A stretch of DNA of 64,000 nucleotides from Winogradskyella sp046545555 (lineage in GTDB: Bacteria; Bacteroidota; Bacteroidia; Flavobacteriales; Flavobacteriaceae), in the NCBI RefSeq assembly GCF_046545555.1, contig NZ_JBHZTH010000001.1:868001-932000 (forward strand), given 5' to 3'. Both the position numbers and the translations under genes were made by a program. Under the pieces are notes generated by a model. It did no database searches. It was not told the origin of the DNA and saw only the letters and a program-made list of their open reading frames with translations. Shown one piece after another: positions 61,057 to 64,000 of the stretch; position 1 is the stretch's first letter, and every line of letters starts with the position of its first letter.

Positions 61057-61851
61057 ATGTCTCAAGAATTATTCAATATAAAAGGAAAAGTAGCTCTTGT
61101 TACTGGTAGTACGCACGGTTTAGGCATGGCCATGGCCATGGGTTTAGGAAAAGCAGGAGCAACGATTGTTGTTAATGGGAATTCCTCACAAGAAAAAATT
61201 GATAATGCCGTAGCTGACTATAAAAAAGAAGGCATTAATGCTAAAGGTTACAAGTTTAATGTAGCTAATGAATCTGAAGTTATTGCTAATATTTCAAAAA
61301 TTGAATCTGAAGTTGGTAACATCGACATTCTCGTCAATAACGCAGGCATAATAAAACGTACACCTTTAGCTGAAATGGAAGTTGAAGACTTTAAGCAAGT
61401 CTTAGATATAGATTTAGTTAGCCCGTTTATAGTGTCTAAACATGTCGTTAAAGGCATGATGGAGCGAAAAGAAGGAAAAATCATAAACATTTGTTCTATG
61501 ATGAGTCAATTGGGCAGAAATACCGTTGGTGCCTATGCAGCAGCAAAAGGTGGTCTAGTAATGTTGACTAAAAATATGGCAACAGAATGGGCGCGATTTA
61601 ATATTCAAGTTAATGGTATTGGACCAGGTTATTTTGCGACGTCGCAAACAGCACCAATTAGAGTAGATGGACACCCGTTTAATGATTTTATTGTAGGAAG
61701 AACACCTGCAGCAAAATGGGGAGACCCAAATGATTTAGCCGGTGCCGCTATCTTTTTAGGTTCAAAAGCAAGTGATTTTGTTAATGGGCATATTTTGTAT
61801 GTTGATGGTGGTATTTTAGCTACTATAGGAAAGCCTTCAAATGAACTTTAA
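61057..61851 (+). CDS. kduD: 2-dehydro-3-deoxy-D-gluconate 5-dehydrogenase KduD
   Basis: 264 residues, classical SDR: TGSTHGLGMAMAMGLG cofactor loop, NNAG, and catalytic Ser-Tyr-Lys in CSMMSQLGRNTVGAYAAAKGG. The ending VNGHILYVDGG is normal. It reduces 2,5-diketo-3-deoxygluconate to 2-keto-3-deoxygluconate (KDG), joining the product of UxuA. Adjacent to kduI by one base, as in many uronate clusters. Confidence 0.92.
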   Translation: MSQELFNIKGKVALVTGSTHGLGMAMAMGLGKAGATIVVNGNSSQEKIDNAVADYKKEGINAKGYKFNVANESEVIANISKIESEVGNIDILVNNAGIIKRTPLAEMEVEDFKQVLDIDLVSPFIVSKHVVKGMMERKEGKIINICSMMSQLGRNTVGAYAAAKGGLVMLTKNMATEWARFNIQVNGIGPGYFATSQTAPIRVDGHPFNDFIVGRTPAAKWGDPNDLAGAAIFLGSKASDFVNGHILYVDGGILATIGKPSNEL

Positions 61852-61859
61852 TTTAACCT

Positions 61860-62579
61860 ATGTCTATGACCAGTGAACCTATGAAGCTAGAAACCTCATT
61901 AAAAGTAAACGATTTTGATGTTCAAAAAGATATAGTTTCTAAAATTAGAGACTTAATCAATAATAAAAATTTAGAGCCAGGAGATAGATTACCTTCAGAA
62001 AGAATGCTCTCAGAAAAGTTTCAGGTTACCAGAGGTAGTATTAGAGCAGCCATACAAAAACTAGAATTTTATGGTGTTTTAAAATCAATACCTCAAAGTG
62101 GAACATATATAACAAATATTGGTGTAATTGCTATAAACGGTATCATAAAAAATCTTTTAAGATTAGATAATCCAGATTTTAAATCTTTGGTAGAAACGAG
62201 AATTTTATTAGAATTAAAGACGACTAGCTTAGCAGCTGTAAACAGAACAATTGAAGATTTAACTGATATGGAAGACGCTTTACAAGCGTACAAAAATAAA
62301 GTGTTAAAAAATGAAGATGCCGTCCAAGAAGATTTATTGTTTCATTTAGCTATAGCAAAAGCAAGTGGTAATACGACGATGAATAGTATAATGCTATTGA
62401 TTACACCAGAAATTATCACAAATTTTGAAAAATATCACATTTGTGATTCAGGATTATCACACAGCGCTATTTATGAGCATCAAGCAATTTTTGATGCCAT
62501 TAAAAATCAGGAATCAATAGTAGCTCTAGAAAAAATGAGAGCACATTTTAAGGTGCTCTATGATTATTGTAATAGTTAA
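61860..62579 (+). CDS. GntR-family (FadR subfamily) transcriptional regulator
   Basis: 239 residues. The winged helix-turn-helix (about 22-90) shows LEPGDRLPSERMLSEKFQVTRGSIRAAIQKLEFYGVLKSIPQSGTYI. The C-terminal FCD ligand domain (about 105-235) has the metal-binding Asp/His pattern (EDLLFHLAIAKASGN, SAIYEHQAIFDAI, MRAHFKVL). It is probably the local regulator sensing a uronate or KDG intermediate. The start is uncertain between ATG 61860 and two close downstream ATGs. It lies 8 bp after kduD. Confidence 0.9.
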   Translation: MSMTSEPMKLETSLKVNDFDVQKDIVSKIRDLINNKNLEPGDRLPSERMLSEKFQVTRGSIRAAIQKLEFYGVLKSIPQSGTYITNIGVIAINGIIKNLLRLDNPDFKSLVETRILLELKTTSLAAVNRTIEDLTDMEDALQAYKNKVLKNEDAVQEDLLFHLAIAKASGNTTMNSIMLLITPEIITNFEKYHICDSGLSHSAIYEHQAIFDAIKNQESIVALEKMRAHFKVLYDYCNS

Positions 62580-62629
62580 AAATAATATTATGTTATTACC
62601 AAAGTGTGTAACTCAAAAACGAATAAAAA

Positions 62630-63811
62630 ATGAATATTAAAAAGCTTTCATTTTTAGTAATTGTTTCACTTATATGTTCTTGTTCTAATGATAAAGGAAG
62701 TACAATTATTACAATAAAAAATTCACTAGAATTTGAACGTGAATTCGAAACAGTCGAATTGTCAAAATCTGATTTAAATATTGAAAACCTTGATAATATC
62801 TGTATTCTTAATACGGAGACGAACACACTAGAAGTTGTACAAACTGTTGATAATGATGACGACGGCAATTTGGATGTTGTTTTATTTCAACCAAAAATAA
62901 AGGCAAATGCTACAGCTAAATATGAAGTTGTTTTAATTCCCGAATCAGAACAAACCGAAACCCAAGAATGGTGCTATTCCCGTTTTGTACCAGAGCGTAC
63001 TGATGATTATGCCTGGGAAAACAATAGAGTAGCTTTTAGAACTTTTGGTCCTGTAGCACAAAAAATGATTGAAGATGGTGTTAAAGGTGGAACTTTAACC
63101 AGTGGTATGGACGCCTGGTTAAAACGTGTAGAATATCCCATTATTAATAAATGGTATGCAAGGGGTGTTATTGAAAAAGGCGCTTACCATAAGGATATTG
63201 GTGAAGGATTAGATAACTTTCATGTTGGTGTTAGTCGTGGTGTTGGAGGTATTGCTGTAAAAACAGATTCTACTTACTCAGTCTCTAAAAATTTTACGGC
63301 TTGGAAAACGATAACAACAGGTCCCATAAGAACAAGCTTTATTTTAGACTATGCAGATTGGGATGCTAATGGTAAAGTAATCAAAGAAAGAAAGCATATC
63401 TCTCTAGACTATGGGCAAAATTTAACGCGATTTAATGTTGAATTAAGTGGAACAGACAAAGTTTCTGTTGGTTTAACATCTCATAAAAAAGATGGAGAAG
63501 TTACTACCAATAAAGAAGAAGGATGGATGAGTTATTGGGAACCGTTTGACGATTCAGAATTGGGCCAAGGTGTTATTATTACGAATCCAAAACGTATCAT
63601 AGCTTTTGATAATTATCTTACTGATAGAAAAGATGAAAGCAACTTATATGTTCAATCAAATGTTTCGAGAGCATTTGAATATTATGCAGGTTTCGGCTGG
63701 AAGAAATCAGGTCAGTTTGAAACTAAAACAGATTGGAATAATTACCTATCACGATTCTCAAATTGTTTACAGAACCCTTTAGAAGTGAACGTTGTAACAC
63801 CATCAAAATAA
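62630..63811 (+). CDS. DUF4861 family lipoprotein
   Basis: 393 residues. Lipobox LICSC near residue 18. The rest fits the DUF4861 family (RFVPERTDDYAWENNRVAFRTFGP, VEYPIINKWYARG, and GVSRGVGGIAV), found in polysaccharide-utilisation loci of Bacteroidota. Some such proteins are unproven hydrolases or lyases; no function is established. Its place before a TRAP binding-protein gene links it to uptake of uronates or their oligomers. Confidence 0.82.
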   Translation: MNIKKLSFLVIVSLICSCSNDKGSTIITIKNSLEFEREFETVELSKSDLNIENLDNICILNTETNTLEVVQTVDNDDDGNLDVVLFQPKIKANATAKYEVVLIPESEQTETQEWCYSRFVPERTDDYAWENNRVAFRTFGPVAQKMIEDGVKGGTLTSGMDAWLKRVEYPIINKWYARGVIEKGAYHKDIGEGLDNFHVGVSRGVGGIAVKTDSTYSVSKNFTAWKTITTGPIRTSFILDYADWDANGKVIKERKHISLDYGQNLTRFNVELSGTDKVSVGLTSHKKDGEVTTNKEEGWMSYWEPFDDSELGQGVIITNPKRIIAFDNYLTDRKDESNLYVQSNVSRAFEYYAGFGWKKSGQFETKTDWNNYLSRFSNCLQNPLEVNVVTPSK

Positions 63812-63812
63812 T

Positions 63813-64000
63813 ATGAAGTACATTTCTATAAAAACTATTACAGTTGTTGTATTACTGGTTTTAACTTTTACATCTTGTAAAGACAATACGGGTCCTAAAG
63901 TGATGTATTTGGGTCATACATTACCACAAACGCATCCTGTACATAAAGGCATTGTAGAATTTCAAAAGGCACTAGAAAAGAAATCTAATGGCACATTAAT
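63813..64000 (+). CDS. TRAP transporter substrate-binding protein DctP (3' truncated)
   Basis: The first 62 codons are inside the window. The start ATG at 63813 gives a lipoprotein-type signal (VVLLVLTFTSCKDN), followed by VMYLGHTLPQTHPVHKGIVEFQKALEKKSNG, which matches the beginning of DctP-family binding proteins. The gene runs off the right edge. TRAP systems take up free sugar acids such as galacturonate and glucuronate using a sodium gradient, which fits the cluster. Confidence 0.85.
   Translation, partial: MKYISIKTITVVVLLVLTFTSCKDNTGPKVMYLGHTLPQTHPVHKGIVEFQKALEKKSNGTL

Overview
The window is low-GC and looks like the chromosome of a Bacteroidota bacterium of the family Flavobacteriaceae, probably marine. 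The signs are TAnnTTTG -7 promoter boxes with few Shine-Dalgarno sequences, type IX secretion (T9SS) C-terminal sorting domains, BlaI/M56 pairs, a TPR histidine kinase, and a uronate cluster with SDR oxidoreductase, UxuA, KduI, KduD, a DUF4861 protein and a TRAP binding protein. Species cannot be assigned by reading. No rRNA, CRISPR array, prophage or insertion sequence was seen; there is one tRNA, Leu(UAG).

Layout. 1-3.2 kb: tail of a small secreted protein, a TPR sensor kinase with its response regulator, and a possible sRNA. 3.2-9.9 kb: a BlaI repressor and M56 sensor with TonB-like repeats, TPR, Bax-inhibitor and secreted proteins. 10-17.1 kb: housekeeping and hypothetical genes (GT2 and flippase pair, RuvC, HemW, cyclase, DUF4230, YjbR). 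17.1-30.2 kb: a seven-gene phosphorelay operon (REC, H-NOX-like, PAS kinase, FIST, second kinase, Hpt, LytTR regulator), followed by two tandem related putative sRNAs and two paralogous giant T9SS proteins. 32-46.2 kb: an envelope or extracellular glycan locus (TPR/beta-barrel porin, STAS proteins, PST-type flippase, GT4, anchored GH5-like hydrolase, Ig-like protein, GT-C-like membrane protein, a response regulator fused to a GT2, a GT2 pseudo-enzyme, ManA). 46.2-57.5 kb: PhnA, DUF1272, a third STAS protein, DUF4440, DUF4407, a second BlaI/M56 pair with polyproline-linked repeats, and M28, DoxX and M20 proteins. 57.6-64 kb: tRNA-Leu, then the uronate catabolism cluster running off the right edge.

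Main discovery. A 14-bp box (ACCATTCGTCGACA-like; the copy ACCGTTCGT at 24695 fits the published LytTR-family consensus) occurs mostly as 21-bp-spaced direct repeats in front of at least ten promoters between 17.1 and 43.5 kb. A weaker eleventh lies at 47.2 kb. The boxes keep a fixed phase to the TAnnTTTG-like -7 element: starts lie about 83, 62-63 or 42 bp upstream of it. The natural reader is the LytTR regulator at 22784-23494. The sites tie together its own operon, a small membrane protein, two sRNAs, a third non-coding transcript, two T9SS surface proteins, STAS proteins, the flippase, the GT4 and the REC-GT2 fusion. Because the operon carries both an H-NOX-like and a FIST (NosP-type) protein, I infer a gas- or small-ligand-responsive phosphorelay controlling surface proteins and a polysaccharide. 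The sites and spacing are read directly from the sequence. The ligand, the regulator-site assignment and the polysaccharide identity are inference.
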